Assembly: GCA_050305405.1 (NCBI GenBank) | Contig: JBNLFG010000005.1 | Span: 186,001 to 250,000 of the forward strand | Reading direction: 5' to 3' | Origin: Desulfolinea sp050305405 | GTDB taxonomy: Bacteria > Chloroflexota > Anaerolineae > Anaerolineales > Villigracilaceae | Length of the DNA: 64,000 nucleotides | Part shown: positions 7,914 through 17,392 of the stretch, in pieces | How the letters are laid out: every line of letters begins with the position of its first letter | Numbering within the stretch: position 1 is the stretch's first letter | Position numbers and translations under genes: made by a program | The notes under the pieces: generated by a model | Told to the model about the DNA's origin: nothing | The model's database searches: none | The model's input: the letters and a program-made list of their open reading frames with translations, nothing else

Positions 7914-9767
7914 ATGAAATCCCGCCACATTCTTTACTATTTTCTCGCCTTCCTGCTCGCGCTGGGATTGCGATTCATCGGTCTCGGCGCAGTACCCTTG
8001 ACCGACAAAGAAGCCGAACTCGCCCTGCAAGCCCTCGCCCTCGCACGCGGTGAAAATCCCCTGCTCGCTGGGCAGCCCGGCTACATCCTGCTAACCAGCA
8101 TCCCCTTTTATCTTTTTGAAAGCACCAACTTCCTCGCCCGCCTCGTCCCTGCTTTGGCGGGCAGTTTGCTGGTTTTTGTGCCTTACTTCTTTCGTGACAC
8201 ATTAGGGAAACTCATCACATTTATTCTTACAACGCCACTGCCAAACACATATTCTCTTTATACATTTAGAACTCCATGGCTTTATGGATATAAAACAGTC
8301 GCCACTTATGAGCCTGAAACGATATTTTTCGAATTTAGCGAATATAAGTCTTGGGCTTACAAAAAAAACAGCGGGAACAGGCCCACCATCGTCTTAGCCT
8401 TTCTCCTCGCCATAGCCCCTGGCTTGGTTGCCGCATCCCGCCAGGCAAATGGGACAATGCTCGCGGTCACCTTCGGCGTCTTTGCGTGGATCGCGTGGCA
8501 AAAAAACCGCCCACAACTGGCGGGCATCTTCGCGGGGATCGCGCTGCTTGGCGGCGCATCGGTTTGGATGGGGCTACTGATCGCATCCCTGACGTGGGCG
8601 TTGGCCCAAAACCTGCTCCCCACAGATGAAAGCGAAACAGAAACCGACATAACGGAAGCAAGTGAACCCCAGGAGCGTTCTCGCGCGGAGGACGCTAAAG
8701 TCGCAGCAAAGTTCACAGGCGGAACACTGCTGCTCGTGGGTAGCCTCTTCTTCCTTTCCCCAAATGGTTTGAGCGCTTTTGCGGCATCCTTTGCTGAGTT
8801 TCTGCAAGGTTGGCGCTATTCTTCTGGCGTGCCAACCTTGCAGATGCTTGGCGGGCTGCTTACGTACTACCCCCTCGCGCTGCTTTTTGGCATGATCGCC
8901 AGCGTGCGTGGCATCGTCCAACGCGAGCGCACCAGCCTGACACTCAGTTTGTGGGCGCTGGTTGCACTGCTTCTGGTCATTTTTTACCCATCCCATCAGG
9001 TCAGCGACCTGCTTTGGGCAGCCTTGCCGCTCTGGATTTTGAGCGCGCGTGAGATTAGCAAGCACTTACATCTGCCCAATTTTGACCGCAACGAAACCTT
9101 CGGCGTTTTCGCGCTAACCGTCCTACTGCTGTCCTTTGCATGGCTGAATATGACAGGCGCAGGCAGTCCCGGTGCGCTGCTTTCCAACCGACTAATGCTG
9201 CTCGGCGGCGCGCTGCTTTTACTTATTATTAGTTTGGCTCTGATCGCCATCGGCTGGTCACTTGAGACCGCTACCCTCGGCGGCGTTTGGGGCAGCGTCT
9301 TCATGCTTGGACTGTACACCCTTAGCATGGCTTGGGGAGCAAGCGGATTGCGCACCCCGAAAGGCAGCGAACTCTGGGATAACGCCTCGCGCGTGACCCA
9401 AACAGGTTTGCTGCTGGATACAGTTGATTCGATCCTAACTTGGTCGCAGCAAATCGCCCAAACCCCGACCATTACCGTCTACGGCGTGGATTCGCCCGCC
9501 CTGCTTTGGGCGCTACGCAACCACAACGTGGACATGGTCACAGCCCTCGATCTGGATGCCACATCCGAACTGGTCATTACGCCGCAAGCTGAGCAAGTTG
9601 AACTCGCCTCCGCCTATCGCGGACAGGATTTCGTTTGGCGTCAAGTCCCCAACTGGCAAACAACTAACTGGCCACGCTGGATAGCCATCCGCGAAGTGCC
9701 CACGCAAAGTGAACAGATCATCCTGTGGGCACGCAATGATCTCTTTTTTGATAGTCAGAATCAGTAG
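7914..9767 (+). CDS. Polytopic membrane protein, PMT/GT-C-like, with an in-frame insertion
   Basis: A 617-aa integral membrane protein with about a dozen hydrophobic segments. The opening (LRFIGLGAVPLTDKEAELALQAL) and the first large loop with acidic residues D31-K-E33 resemble GT-C / PMT-family glycosyltransferases that use lipid-linked sugars. Residues 98-153 (8205-8372) interrupt the family-like text TLG|NRPTIVLAF with an AT-rich 56-aa segment flanked by a 5-bp direct repeat; removal of exactly 168 bp would rejoin TLGNRPTIVLAF. The C-terminal 120 residues form a soluble domain. Codon use outside the insertion is GC-rich like its downstream neighbours. The start shows a -10 box 7 nt upstream, suggesting a leaderless transcript. 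Confidence 0.7.
   Translation: MKSRHILYYFLAFLLALGLRFIGLGAVPLTDKEAELALQALALARGENPLLAGQPGYILLTSIPFYLFESTNFLARLVPALAGSLLVFVPYFFRDTLGKLITFILTTPLPNTYSLYTFRTPWLYGYKTVATYEPETIFFEFSEYKSWAYKKNSGNRPTIVLAFLLAIAPGLVAASRQANGTMLAVTFGVFAWIAWQKNRPQLAGIFAGIALLGGASVWMGLLIASLTWALAQNLLPTDESETETDITEASEPQERSRAEDAKVAAKFTGGTLLLVGSLFFLSPNGLSAFAASFAEFLQGWRYSSGVPTLQMLGGLLTYYPLALLFGMIASVRGIVQRERTSLTLSLWALVALLLVIFYPSHQVSDLLWAALPLWILSAREISKHLHLPNFDRNETFGVFALTVLLLSFAWLNMTGAGSPGALLSNRLMLLGGALLLLIISLALIAIGWSLETATLGGVWGSVFMLGLYTLSMAWGASGLRTPKGSELWDNASRVTQTGLLLDTVDSILTWSQQIAQTPTITVYGVDSPALLWALRNHNVDMVTALDLDATSELVITPQAEQVELASAYRGQDFVWRQVPNWQTTNWPRWIAIREVPTQSEQIILWARNDLFFDSQNQ
8205..8377 (+). mobile_element. 168-bp in-frame insertion with 5-bp direct repeats
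   Basis: The sequence gggaa occurs at 8205-8209 and 8373-8377. The interval from one copy to the next is 168 bp, a multiple of three with no stop in the gene frame. It is visibly AT-richer than the coding sequence on both sides and has different codon use. No terminal inverted repeat could be found. It behaves like a small insertion with a 5-bp target duplication that has been kept as a peptide insert. Confidence 0.45.
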
Positions 9768-9820
9768 AGGCGAGTAATCCCGCCCCCACTGCAATATAAA
9801 TAACAGGAGCCCCACGACCA

Positions 9821-10498
9821 GTGACCAACACCCCAAAAACCATCGCCCTCGACGGCCCTGCCGCCTCCGGTAAATCGACCGTTGGGAATCGCCTGGCAGA
9901 AGCCCTCGGCTATCTCTTCTTTGATACCGGTGTGATGTATCGCGCTGTCACCTGGGCAGCACTGCAACACGAGACTGATCTCAGCAACGAAGCTGCCGTC
10001 ACCAAATTGACCGAAGAAACCCCTATTGACGTACGTGCTGCCTCGCAAGATGACGGTCGTGCCTGTGATGTGCTCGTCGAGAAGGAAGACATCACCTGGA
10101 AAATCCGCTCGCCCGAAGTAGATGCAAACGTCAGCGTCGTCGCGGCATATCGCGGCGTGCGCGCGGCGCTCACCGTGCATCAACGCCGCATTGGTTTGCG
10201 CGGCAAGGTCGTCATGGTCGGACGCGATATTGGCACGGTAGTGCTCCCCGAAGCCGACCTGAAGATCTATCTCGATGCCTCTGCGGAAGAACGCGCCCGC
10301 CGCCGGTACGACGAGATCATCGCACGCGGCGAGTTAGCGGATTATGATGAAATTCTCGATAAGGTCAAACAACGAGACCATATTGATTCCACGCGCGATG
10401 TCGCGCCTCTGCGCGCAGCCGACGACGCCATTATTATCGATTCCGATAATCTCAACGCCGATCAGGTTTTCGAAAAGATCATGGCGCTCTGCAAATGA
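9821..10498 (+). CDS. cmk: Cytidylate kinase
   Basis: A 225-aa NMP kinase that phosphorylates CMP and dCMP to their diphosphates in the cytoplasm. The P-loop GPAASGKST is at residues 12-20, followed by the typical FFDTGVMYRAVTW. Later family signatures are KVVMVGRDIGTVVLP and the lid RRYDEI with KQRDHIDSTRD. The start is GTG, with AGGAG about 12 nt upstream (near 9804-9808). It overlaps the next gene, plsC, by 4 nt (ATGA), so the two are translationally coupled, a pairing seen in many bacteria. Confidence 0.95.
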   Translation: MTNTPKTIALDGPAASGKSTVGNRLAEALGYLFFDTGVMYRAVTWAALQHETDLSNEAAVTKLTEETPIDVRAASQDDGRACDVLVEKEDITWKIRSPEVDANVSVVAAYRGVRAALTVHQRRIGLRGKVVMVGRDIGTVVLPEADLKIYLDASAEERARRRYDEIIARGELADYDEILDKVKQRDHIDSTRDVAPLRAADDAIIIDSDNLNADQVFEKIMALCK

Positions 10499-11178
10499 GC
10501 GAGTATCACGTCCCCAAACGGATAGAGCTTGCGCGTCCCTCCATCAAGGGCTTGCTGCGCGGCATCTTTCACATTCTTTCGCCAGTCGAAATCGAAGGCA
10601 AAGAAAATATCCCCTACGGCCAACCCTATATTGTGGCGATGAACCACATCTCGCTCTTCGACCCGCCCTTCATCGCCGCTTTCTGGCCCGAAATACTTGA
10701 GATCATCGGCGCCGCGACCGTTTTCGAGAAGCCCGGGCAAAAGCAATTGCTCAAATCCTACGGCGTCATCCCCGTGCATCGCGGCGAATACGACCGCCAA
10801 CTGATCGAACGCATGTTGGCTGCCCTGAACGCCGGTCGCCCGCTGCTGATCGCCCCCGAAGGCGGACGCTCGCACGAGATTGCCATGCGTCAGGCCATGC
10901 CCGGTGTGGCTTATATTTTCGAAAAAGCAAAAGTGCCGATTGTCCCGGCCGCCTCCATCGGGACAACGAGCGATTATTGGCAGCGCGCCAAACGGGGGGA
11001 ACGCCCAGCGCTGAAAATGCGCATCGGACGCCCGATCAACTTGCCTCCGTTGGTCAGCAAAGGCGCCGAGAGACGCATCTCCCGTCAATGCAACGCTGAC
11101 CTGGTCATGTCACATCTGGCAGGTTTACTCCCCGAAGAATATCGCGGCGTCTACGCCGATAGCGCCATCGAGCCATAA
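10495..11178 (+). CDS. plsC: 1-acyl-sn-glycerol-3-phosphate acyltransferase
   Basis: A 227-aa membrane-associated acyltransferase of the PlsC family that makes phosphatidic acid from lysophosphatidic acid. The catalytic NHX4D motif is NHISLFD (His51, Asp56), the glycerol-phosphate-binding motif is PEGGRS (121-126), and VPIVPAASIGT matches the fourth conserved block. It overlaps cmk by 4 nt. The N-terminus has only a moderate hydrophobic segment, as in many bacterial members. Confidence 0.9.
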   Translation: MSEYHVPKRIELARPSIKGLLRGIFHILSPVEIEGKENIPYGQPYIVAMNHISLFDPPFIAAFWPEILEIIGAATVFEKPGQKQLLKSYGVIPVHRGEYDRQLIERMLAALNAGRPLLIAPEGGRSHEIAMRQAMPGVAYIFEKAKVPIVPAASIGTTSDYWQRAKRGERPALKMRIGRPINLPPLVSKGAERRISRQCNADLVMSHLAGLLPEEYRGVYADSAIEP

Positions 11179-11251
11179 CCTTCCTTCACTCTGCAAAGCT
11201 TTTGCAAAGCCTAAAACAGGAAAAAACCCAGCTAAAAGAGATTTTTCAGAC

Positions 11252-11257
11252 TATAAT
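11252..11257 (+). promoter_or_regulatory. -10 box (TATAAT) for the histidine kinase at 11273
   Basis: A perfect TATAAT ends 15 nt before the ATG. The expected transcription start would leave only about 9 nt of leader, with no Shine-Dalgarno sequence. No good -35 hexamer is seen. Confidence 0.45.
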
Positions 11258-11272
11258 AAAATCTCAAACGCC

Positions 11273-14200
11273 ATGATCCGATTTATCACCACTCTCTTTT
11301 TAAATCTCCCTTTTGTTAACTGGCCCAATTTCATCGGGTGGGTATTTTGGGTTGGCTTGGTGGGATTGGCAGTTTGGCTCTATATCACAGGCGCTGAAAC
11401 ACGCCCCATCTGGGAAAAACGCAACTGGCTGCTTTTTGCAGTTCTTTTCATTCTCACGGTTTTAAGTAACGCCTTTATCGGCGTTTATATTAAGGGCAAT
11501 TCCTACATGTCGTGGCCCAACGTGCCCTTTGAATCTCCTGGCGCAGCGCTGATGTTTTTCTCAGCACTGCCGTGGATTTTCGCAGGCGGGATTTTAGGCC
11601 CCATTCCGGCATTCATCCTGGGCCTTGTTGCCGGCATTGTGCGCGCGCCCTTTGATTCACATACTATTTACACGGCTCTTCAATATGGCTTGATGGGCAT
11701 GCTTTTCAACCGCTGGGTACGTCAGCGCTACCGCACACCAGCTTATAAACTATTACGGCAACCGCTGGTTGCGGCAATTGCGCTCACGCCTATCTTCAGC
11801 TTGCTCTTTATTCCCGGCATTTTCTTCAGCGCGTCCTATTCAGAGATTACAGCCAGTCTTGATTTTGCGATCAATAATCTTGGCGTGACCAGCCTCGCCA
11901 TCTTTGGCGAATTGTTGGTTGCAGGCATCATCACCCAAATTCTGGCAACCACTGCCCCTGATAGATGGGGACGGAATCTACCGCTCAAACCCTCCCCTGC
12001 CGAACGTCGGCTTGAAACCCGCTTCCTAATAGGAACGGGCACCTTCATCGTCGTCCTTCTCCTGACCTTGTTGGTCGGCGATTGGGTTGTCGCAGGGCAG
12101 GCAGCACGTCGCATGCTCAATGATCGTCTCGAAAACACCGCGCAAATCGCCGCCGAGAGTGTGCCCTTCTTCCTCGAAACGGGACAAAATATTGGCGCCC
12201 AGCTTGCAAACGATCCCGCCCTTCTAACCGACGATACTGCTGAACTGGTCACGCTTCTGGATGAAAAGATTCGTCTCGTCCCCTACTTCACGCAACTACT
12301 CATCGTTGATCTGAATGCAAATATCCTTGCCGAGTATCCAAAACCCGGCATGCCCAGCAAAAACCTATCACAAGAAGAAAACAACGGTGTTTTCCTCGCC
12401 ACCAACGGCGTTCCCTCACAAATCTATACCATTCCACCGGCCAATGCGGGCGATCCGGCACGCGTTTCCTTCATTCTTACCATCCCTAGTCTGGAAAACC
12501 CATCCGTCCCTGCGCGCATCTTAATCGGTCGCACCAATCTGGGCACTAACCCGATCACACGCCCATTGCTTAACAGCCTCGCTGGCATGACATCTATCTC
12601 AGGACAGGGATTGCTGATTAACGAGAAAGGTACCATCCTCTATCACTCCGACAAAGAACTTATCATGGGCCAGTATCAGGGTCAGATCAGCAACAATGCA
12701 AAATTCTCAGACGAACTCTCTTCAACGGGAACACGGATGCTCGTCTTCCAGCAACCCGTTGTCGGGCAACCCTGGGCAGTTGTTCTAACTGTCCCTGCGC
12801 GCCAAGTTCAGCAACTCGCACTTGAGATCGCCCTGCCCCTCTCGATCATGATCCTGGTGCTAACCGCCTTTGCGCTCATCGCGCTGCGAATCGGGTTGCG
12901 CATCATCAGTCAGTCGCTCGAGAATCTCGCCAGTGAAGCGGGGCGCATCGCACAAGGGCAACTTGACCACCCCCTCAAAATCTCGGGAATAGATGAAGTT
13001 GGTCAATTGCGGCGCGCTTTCGAACAGATGCGCGTCAGCTTGAAAGATCGTCTTGAAGAATTAAATCAACTCTTGCTCGTAAGTCACGGCGTCGCATCCA
13101 GCCTTGAGATGAAAGACATCTTCCAGCCGGTGCTCGAAGCCATCCAATCAACCGGCGCAGACACCGTACAGGTCGTCCTCTCGCCGGAGATCACGCCCGA
13201 TGCAATGGTCGAAATGCCAACCCGCTTTGCAATTGAACAAACCAAGGGCAAATTTGCCCATCTGGATGCGGAACTGCTCGAAGCGATCCGCTACCAGAAG
13301 AAGATCGTTTTACCGAATCTCACGCGGACGACAGGCGGGCTTCAGCTCAATGAAAACCGCTCCAATCCCGCAGCATTGATCGCCCTACCGCTGCGCAACG
13401 AGAAGCGTTTTTACGGCGTCCTTTGGGCAGCTTACGACAAACCAAAACTCTTCACCGAAGCAGATTTGCGCTTCATCAACACCTTGAGCGGACAAGCTTC
13501 TCTTGCCGCCGCGAACGCGCATCTCTTCATGAGCGTGGAAGTTGGACGCCAACAACTCGCTTTGATCCTCGACTCAACCGCAGATCCCGTTCTTGTTACT
13601 GACCATCAGGATCGTCTACTTTTGGCAAATCCTGCTGCGTTGCAGGTTCTTGCCATCACGGATGCTCCGAACGAAAATCAACCCATTGACAACATCATCC
13701 AGGACCCCGCACTCGCCAACTTGTTGAAAGTCTCTGCCACCGCAAAAGCATCCGCCGAGATCACCTTACCTAGCGGGCAAGTTTACCTTGCCACGGCATC
13801 CTCGGTCATCACCGAAGGGCGGCCCATCGGACGGGTTTGCATCCTGCGTGATGTGACTCACTTCAAAGAGTTGGACACACTCAAATCAGAATTTGTCGCC
13901 ACCGTCAGCCATGATTTGCGTTCGCCGCTCACGCTCATGCGCGGCTACGCTACCATGATGCCAATGATCGGCAAGCTGAATGACCAACAGCAGGGTTATG
14001 TCGGCAAGATTATTTCGGGCGTCGAAAATATGTCCCGCCTTGTCAACAACCTGCTCGACCTCGGTCGTATTGAACTTGGCGTTGGCTTGCAACTCGAGAA
14101 AATCTCCCCGCTCGAGATCATCGACCGCGTTGGGAGCGGCTTGCAGGGACATGCCTCCCGCAAGAATATCGACTTCACAATCGAGACATCCAAGAAGCTG

Positions 14201-14560
14201 CCGGGGTTGATCGAGGCCGATCAGGCGCTTCTGCATCAGGCGGTCTACAACCTCGTCGAAAATGCGATCAAATACACGCCCGAAAATGGCTCTGTCAGTT
14301 TGCGCGTCCACGCCTCTGAAGAGGAAATCTTCTTCGATATCGAAGACAGCGGAATCGGTATCAGCGACGAGGCGCAGAAACGCCTCTTTGAAAAATTCTT
14401 CCGTTCCTCGCAGCGGGCAGCACGCGCCCAACAAGGCACCGGGCTCGGGTTAGCGATCGTCCGCTCCATTGCGGAGCGTCACGGGGGACAGGTTTGGGTC
14501 GAGAGCGTTGAAGATCATGGCAGCACCTTCCATTTGAGAGTGCCCATAAACCAATCCTGA
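11273..14560 (+). CDS. Multi-domain membrane sensor histidine kinase
   Basis: A 1095-aa membrane-bound sensor kinase. Order: N-terminal region with about six membrane helices (residues 1-230, MASE-like), helix near 260-280, an extracytoplasmic Cache-like domain (about 285-510), a helix near 525-545, HAMP (about 550-600), GAF (about 615-755), PAS (about 765-865), HisKA with HDLRSPLTLMRGY (phospho-acceptor His880) and HATPase_c with N-box NLVENAIKYTPENG, G1 DSGIGIS and G2 GTGLGLAIV. No response regulator is adjacent, so it is an orphan; its ligand is unknown. The next gene has its own ribosome binding site after a terminator-like hairpin. Confidence 0.92.
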   Translation: MIRFITTLFLNLPFVNWPNFIGWVFWVGLVGLAVWLYITGAETRPIWEKRNWLLFAVLFILTVLSNAFIGVYIKGNSYMSWPNVPFESPGAALMFFSALPWIFAGGILGPIPAFILGLVAGIVRAPFDSHTIYTALQYGLMGMLFNRWVRQRYRTPAYKLLRQPLVAAIALTPIFSLLFIPGIFFSASYSEITASLDFAINNLGVTSLAIFGELLVAGIITQILATTAPDRWGRNLPLKPSPAERRLETRFLIGTGTFIVVLLLTLLVGDWVVAGQAARRMLNDRLENTAQIAAESVPFFLETGQNIGAQLANDPALLTDDTAELVTLLDEKIRLVPYFTQLLIVDLNANILAEYPKPGMPSKNLSQEENNGVFLATNGVPSQIYTIPPANAGDPARVSFILTIPSLENPSVPARILIGRTNLGTNPITRPLLNSLAGMTSISGQGLLINEKGTILYHSDKELIMGQYQGQISNNAKFSDELSSTGTRMLVFQQPVVGQPWAVVLTVPARQVQQLALEIALPLSIMILVLTAFALIALRIGLRIISQSLENLASEAGRIAQGQLDHPLKISGIDEVGQLRRAFEQMRVSLKDRLEELNQLLLVSHGVASSLEMKDIFQPVLEAIQSTGADTVQVVLSPEITPDAMVEMPTRFAIEQTKGKFAHLDAELLEAIRYQKKIVLPNLTRTTGGLQLNENRSNPAALIALPLRNEKRFYGVLWAAYDKPKLFTEADLRFINTLSGQASLAAANAHLFMSVEVGRQQLALILDSTADPVLVTDHQDRLLLANPAALQVLAITDAPNENQPIDNIIQDPALANLLKVSATAKASAEITLPSGQVYLATASSVITEGRPIGRVCILRDVTHFKELDTLKSEFVATVSHDLRSPLTLMRGYATMMPMIGKLNDQQQGYVGKIISGVENMSRLVNNLLDLGRIELGVGLQLEKISPLEIIDRVGSGLQGHASRKNIDFTIETSKKLPGLIEADQALLHQAVYNLVENAIKYTPENGSVSLRVHASEEEIFFDIEDSGIGISDEAQKRLFEKFFRSSQRAARAQQGTGLGLAIVRSIAERHGGQVWVESVEDHGSTFHLRVPINQS

Positions 14561-14579
14561 ACTTTTTCGCAAACGCTCT

Positions 14580-14607
14580 CGCTGGATCATAAATCCAGCG
14601 ATTTTCT
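14580..14607 (+). terminator. Rho-independent terminator after histidine kinase
   Basis: Stem cgctgga (14580-14586) and tccagcg (14594-14600) with a 7-nt loop, followed by attttctt. It lies 20 nt after the kinase stop codon. Confidence 0.7.
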
Positions 14608-14672
14608 TATAAATCGGGAATCACAAATTCTCTTGGATCAAACAAAAGACTTCAATCATAGAGGAGCCTCTC

Positions 14673-16112
14673 ATGTCCGAGCAAAAGATTAACGTCAACC
14701 AGAATATTCTCGCAATGGAATACGCCGTGCGCGGGCCGATTCCACAGCGCGCCGCAAAACTCAAAGATGAAGGCAAAGAAATCATCTTTTGCAATATCGG
14801 CAACCCCCAGGCGCTTGGTCAAGCCCCGATCACCTACTATCGACAGGTTATCAGCCTGCTCGAAGAACCGTCCAAGATTGAGCGCGAACGTCAGATTAAA
14901 AACCTGTTTGAAGAGAATCCCTACAGCAAATTGCAAGATAGCGACTTCGTTGCCGAAGATGTACTGGCCCTGAGCGAGAAAATTCTCGCCAAAACAGGCA
15001 AGGGGCTGGGCGCCTACACCGAGAGCAAAGGCTACCGTTTCGTGCGTGAAGCGATTGCAGATTTTATTAACAGACGGGATGGATTCGATGCCGCCAGCGG
15101 ATTGGAAGCCGATCCCGAAGCGATCTTCATGACCGATGGCGCGAGCGACGGGGCCAAACGCGTCCTCAACTTGCTCATTGCAGAAAAAACGGATGGGGTG
15201 ATGATACCAATCCCCCAATACCCGCTCTATTCAGCCTCGATCCGCGCCTTCGGTGGCAGGCAGGTCAACTACTACCCCGACGAAGAACGTGATTGGGCGC
15301 TCGACCGCTCTGCTCTCGAAAGCGCCTACAACGCAGCGACTGCGGAAGGCACCAAGGTCAAGCTGATCGTGGTCATCAACCCCGGCAATCCGACCGGCGC
15401 AATTCTGGATGCGAAGAGCATTCATGAAGTAATCGCCTTTGCCAAAGAACATCAGGTCGCCATCATCGCCGACGAGGTCTATCAGGAGAATGTTTACGGG
15501 GGCGAATTCATCTCCTTTGCCAAAGCGCTCGGTGACGAAAAGAATGTGCCGCTCTTCAGCCTGCACAGTATCTCAAAAGGCTTCTACGGCGAATGCGGCC
15601 ATCGCGGCGGCTATCTTGAAGTACGCAATCCGCCCCAAGTTAACGGTGCAGAGATGGATTTCGTCGCCCTGCTGCTCAAGCAGGCCTCGGTCAGCTTATG
15701 TGCCAATACCGTTGGACAATTGATGACCTACCTGATGGTCAGCCCCCCTGATGGGACAAATACAGCCCAAGAACAGTTCAACGCAGAAAAAGAAAAGGTG
15801 CTCAGTGACCTGCACGAAAAAGCGACGATGGTACGAGCTGCCTTCGCGAAAATGGAGGGCGTCGAAGTCTTCGGGAAAACCGGCGCCATGTACCTCTTCC
15901 CGCGCCTGAACAAACTCCCCGCTGGCAAAACCGACTTCGACTACTGCATGGCGCTGCTTGAAGAAACCGGACTCTGCACCGTCAACGGCTCCGGCTTCGG
16001 GCAAGCAGAAGGCACACACCATCTGCGCATCGCCTTTTTGCCCTCAAAAGAACAATTGGAAGAAGTCCTACCGAAATGGATCGACTTTCATAATCAGTAT
16101 GTGAACGGGTAA
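14673..16112 (+). CDS. Alanine-aminotransferase-type class I/II aminotransferase
   Basis: A 479-aa fold-type I PLP enzyme, closest in pattern to the alanine transaminase branch (ALT): EYAVRGPIPQRAAKL, CNIGNPQALGQAPITYYRQV, and around the PLP lysine SLHSISKGFYGECGHRGGY with Lys302. The C-terminal NGSGFGQAEGTHHLRIAF is also typical of that branch. The likely reaction is L-alanine plus 2-oxoglutarate to pyruvate plus glutamate. The start is supported by GAGGAG a few nt upstream. Monocistronic between hairpins at 14580-14607 and 16123-16157. Confidence 0.9.
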   Translation: MSEQKINVNQNILAMEYAVRGPIPQRAAKLKDEGKEIIFCNIGNPQALGQAPITYYRQVISLLEEPSKIERERQIKNLFEENPYSKLQDSDFVAEDVLALSEKILAKTGKGLGAYTESKGYRFVREAIADFINRRDGFDAASGLEADPEAIFMTDGASDGAKRVLNLLIAEKTDGVMIPIPQYPLYSASIRAFGGRQVNYYPDEERDWALDRSALESAYNAATAEGTKVKLIVVINPGNPTGAILDAKSIHEVIAFAKEHQVAIIADEVYQENVYGGEFISFAKALGDEKNVPLFSLHSISKGFYGECGHRGGYLEVRNPPQVNGAEMDFVALLLKQASVSLCANTVGQLMTYLMVSPPDGTNTAQEQFNAEKEKVLSDLHEKATMVRAAFAKMEGVEVFGKTGAMYLFPRLNKLPAGKTDFDYCMALLEETGLCTVNGSGFGQAEGTHHLRIAFLPSKEQLEEVLPKWIDFHNQYVNG

Positions 16113-16122
16113 TGCAATCTTA

Positions 16123-16157
16123 GGGGTGTTATACAACATGCGTCTTTATAACACCCC
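16123..16157 (+). terminator. Hairpin after aminotransferase
   Basis: Perfect 11-bp stem ggggtgttata (16123-16133) and tataacacccc (16147-16157), 10 nt after the stop codon. It lacks a clean T-run, so termination is probable but not certain. Confidence 0.6.
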
Positions 16158-16226
16158 AATATAGAGTCTTTTGCAGACTCATACTGTATAAATCATAGTT
16201 AGCCCGCTTAAAATTGGGAAATAAAC

Positions 16227-17225
16227 ATGACAAAAAATACGCAATCAAATTGGCTCATTGGCATTGTTTCAATTATCCCAGGTCTAGGTATATTCCTTCT
16301 TGGAAAAAGAAGGGTCGGACTGGGCGTATTTTTTACAATTGGGTTACCGTTCGCTTTGTTTGTTTTTTGGCCAAATTTAATCACTTGGTTCATTTTCGGA
16401 ATAGCGTATGTTGCACAAATGGCTTACGCTGTAGGCCTTGCGACAATTCGAGCAACTAAAACTAAAATTACTCCAAATTCAAATCTCGCTAATTCGCTAC
16501 CAAATAAATTTAAAGACAAGAAATCAATTGAATCCGAAGTCCAAAAATCTTTATCAACGATTCTAGGAAACGATGAACGAGTAATTGCTACGATTGTCGG
16601 TTTAGAAAAAGGCACCACTCAGTTTGTGTTTATTGGAGTTACACAAGAACATCTGATCATTTCACAATGTAGTAATGCTGGTAATCCATCCAATCCAAAG
16701 CGAATTTTAAAAGATGATGTCTCTTGGGTTAACCTTGAAATTGGAGAACGCAACTTACGTCTAACAATTGAGTATGGGAATGAGAAGAAGGTAGACTTAC
16801 ATGTTTTAGGAAAATTTCGAGAACAAGCCAAATTGATTCTCGATGAATTTCCTGGCACATGGTCAAAAGACAATTTTATGGATGGGTTATCTGCCTATAA
16901 AAAAGAAAGCAATCGGCTTGGCGCAAATATTGTTTACGCAGCCTGTATTGTATTTGTGTTTGCCATGCTTTTTCTGACAGATGGATTAGAACAAACTTAC
17001 AAACAATTGGCTCTTTATCTTTCTATATCTTTTGCGCTCTTCATGATGGGCTGGCCGCAATTCATCAATTTTGTTCGGCGGCTTAAAAGAGAACCAGGGA
17101 TAACTTCAGTAAATGTAATTGCATCTTTGTCCATGTTATCCGTATTGTTTCTTTGGTCACTCTCTCTGTTTATAGCAGGCACATTCTCAATCGCAATTGT
17201 GAAGTATATGCAAAATGCGGGCTAA
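16227..17225 (+). CDS. Membrane protein with N- and C-terminal helices and a PH-like middle domain
   Basis: Protein of 332 aa that I cannot assign to a named family. Residues 9-75 form three hydrophobic segments (IGIVSIIPGLGIFLLG repeats a small-residue pattern). Residues 110-215 look like a bacterial PH-type domain: TTQFVFIGVTQEHLIIS, an ILKDDVSWVNLEIG strand pair and NLRLTIEYG. Residues 230-325 hold two to three more helices. The gene is markedly AT-rich compared with the aminotransferase before it and rpmH after it. Its stop codon lies inside the 5' core of a probable attC site, the typical layout of an integron cassette gene. No strong ribosome binding site is visible. Confidence 0.6.
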   Translation: MTKNTQSNWLIGIVSIIPGLGIFLLGKRRVGLGVFFTIGLPFALFVFWPNLITWFIFGIAYVAQMAYAVGLATIRATKTKITPNSNLANSLPNKFKDKKSIESEVQKSLSTILGNDERVIATIVGLEKGTTQFVFIGVTQEHLIISQCSNAGNPSNPKRILKDDVSWVNLEIGERNLRLTIEYGNEKKVDLHVLGKFREQAKLILDEFPGTWSKDNFMDGLSAYKKESNRLGANIVYAACIVFVFAMLFLTDGLEQTYKQLALYLSISFALFMMGWPQFINFVRRLKREPGITSVNVIASLSMLSVLFLWSLSLFIAGTFSIAIVKYMQNAG

Positions 17226-17346
17226 CCACACGTTAAGCTGACCTGCCTTTGGCTCTGAGGATTCAGCGCGATTTTTGCTCAATTTCTTCAGGGTAAAATT
17301 AGGTTGCGTTTGAAAAGTCGGCGGGCAGCTTACGCAAACCGTTAGC
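17221..17346 (+). other. Probable integron attC site
   Basis: Outer boxes gctaac (17221-17226) and gttagc (17341-17346) are complementary, fitting R''/R' cores. Inner boxes taagctg-a-cctgcc (17234-17247) and ggcgggcagctta (17320-17332) pair at 12 of 13 positions with one bulged A on one arm, the asymmetry expected of extrahelical bases. Unpaired spacers (17227-17233 and 17333-17340) separate the boxes and about 70 nt form the terminal region. Length 126 nt is within the known range. The core departs from GTTRRRY at one position. No integrase gene is in the window. Confidence 0.55.
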
Positions 17347-17392
17347 TGGTTTTGACAATAAAGCATCGCCCTTATTATCAAGGAAATTCAGC

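Noticed and set aside
16198..16205. gttagccc as a full attC site before the first cassette gene
   Set aside because: The right-end core is present, but no matching left core or inner arms were found in 16113-16197; kept only as supporting context.
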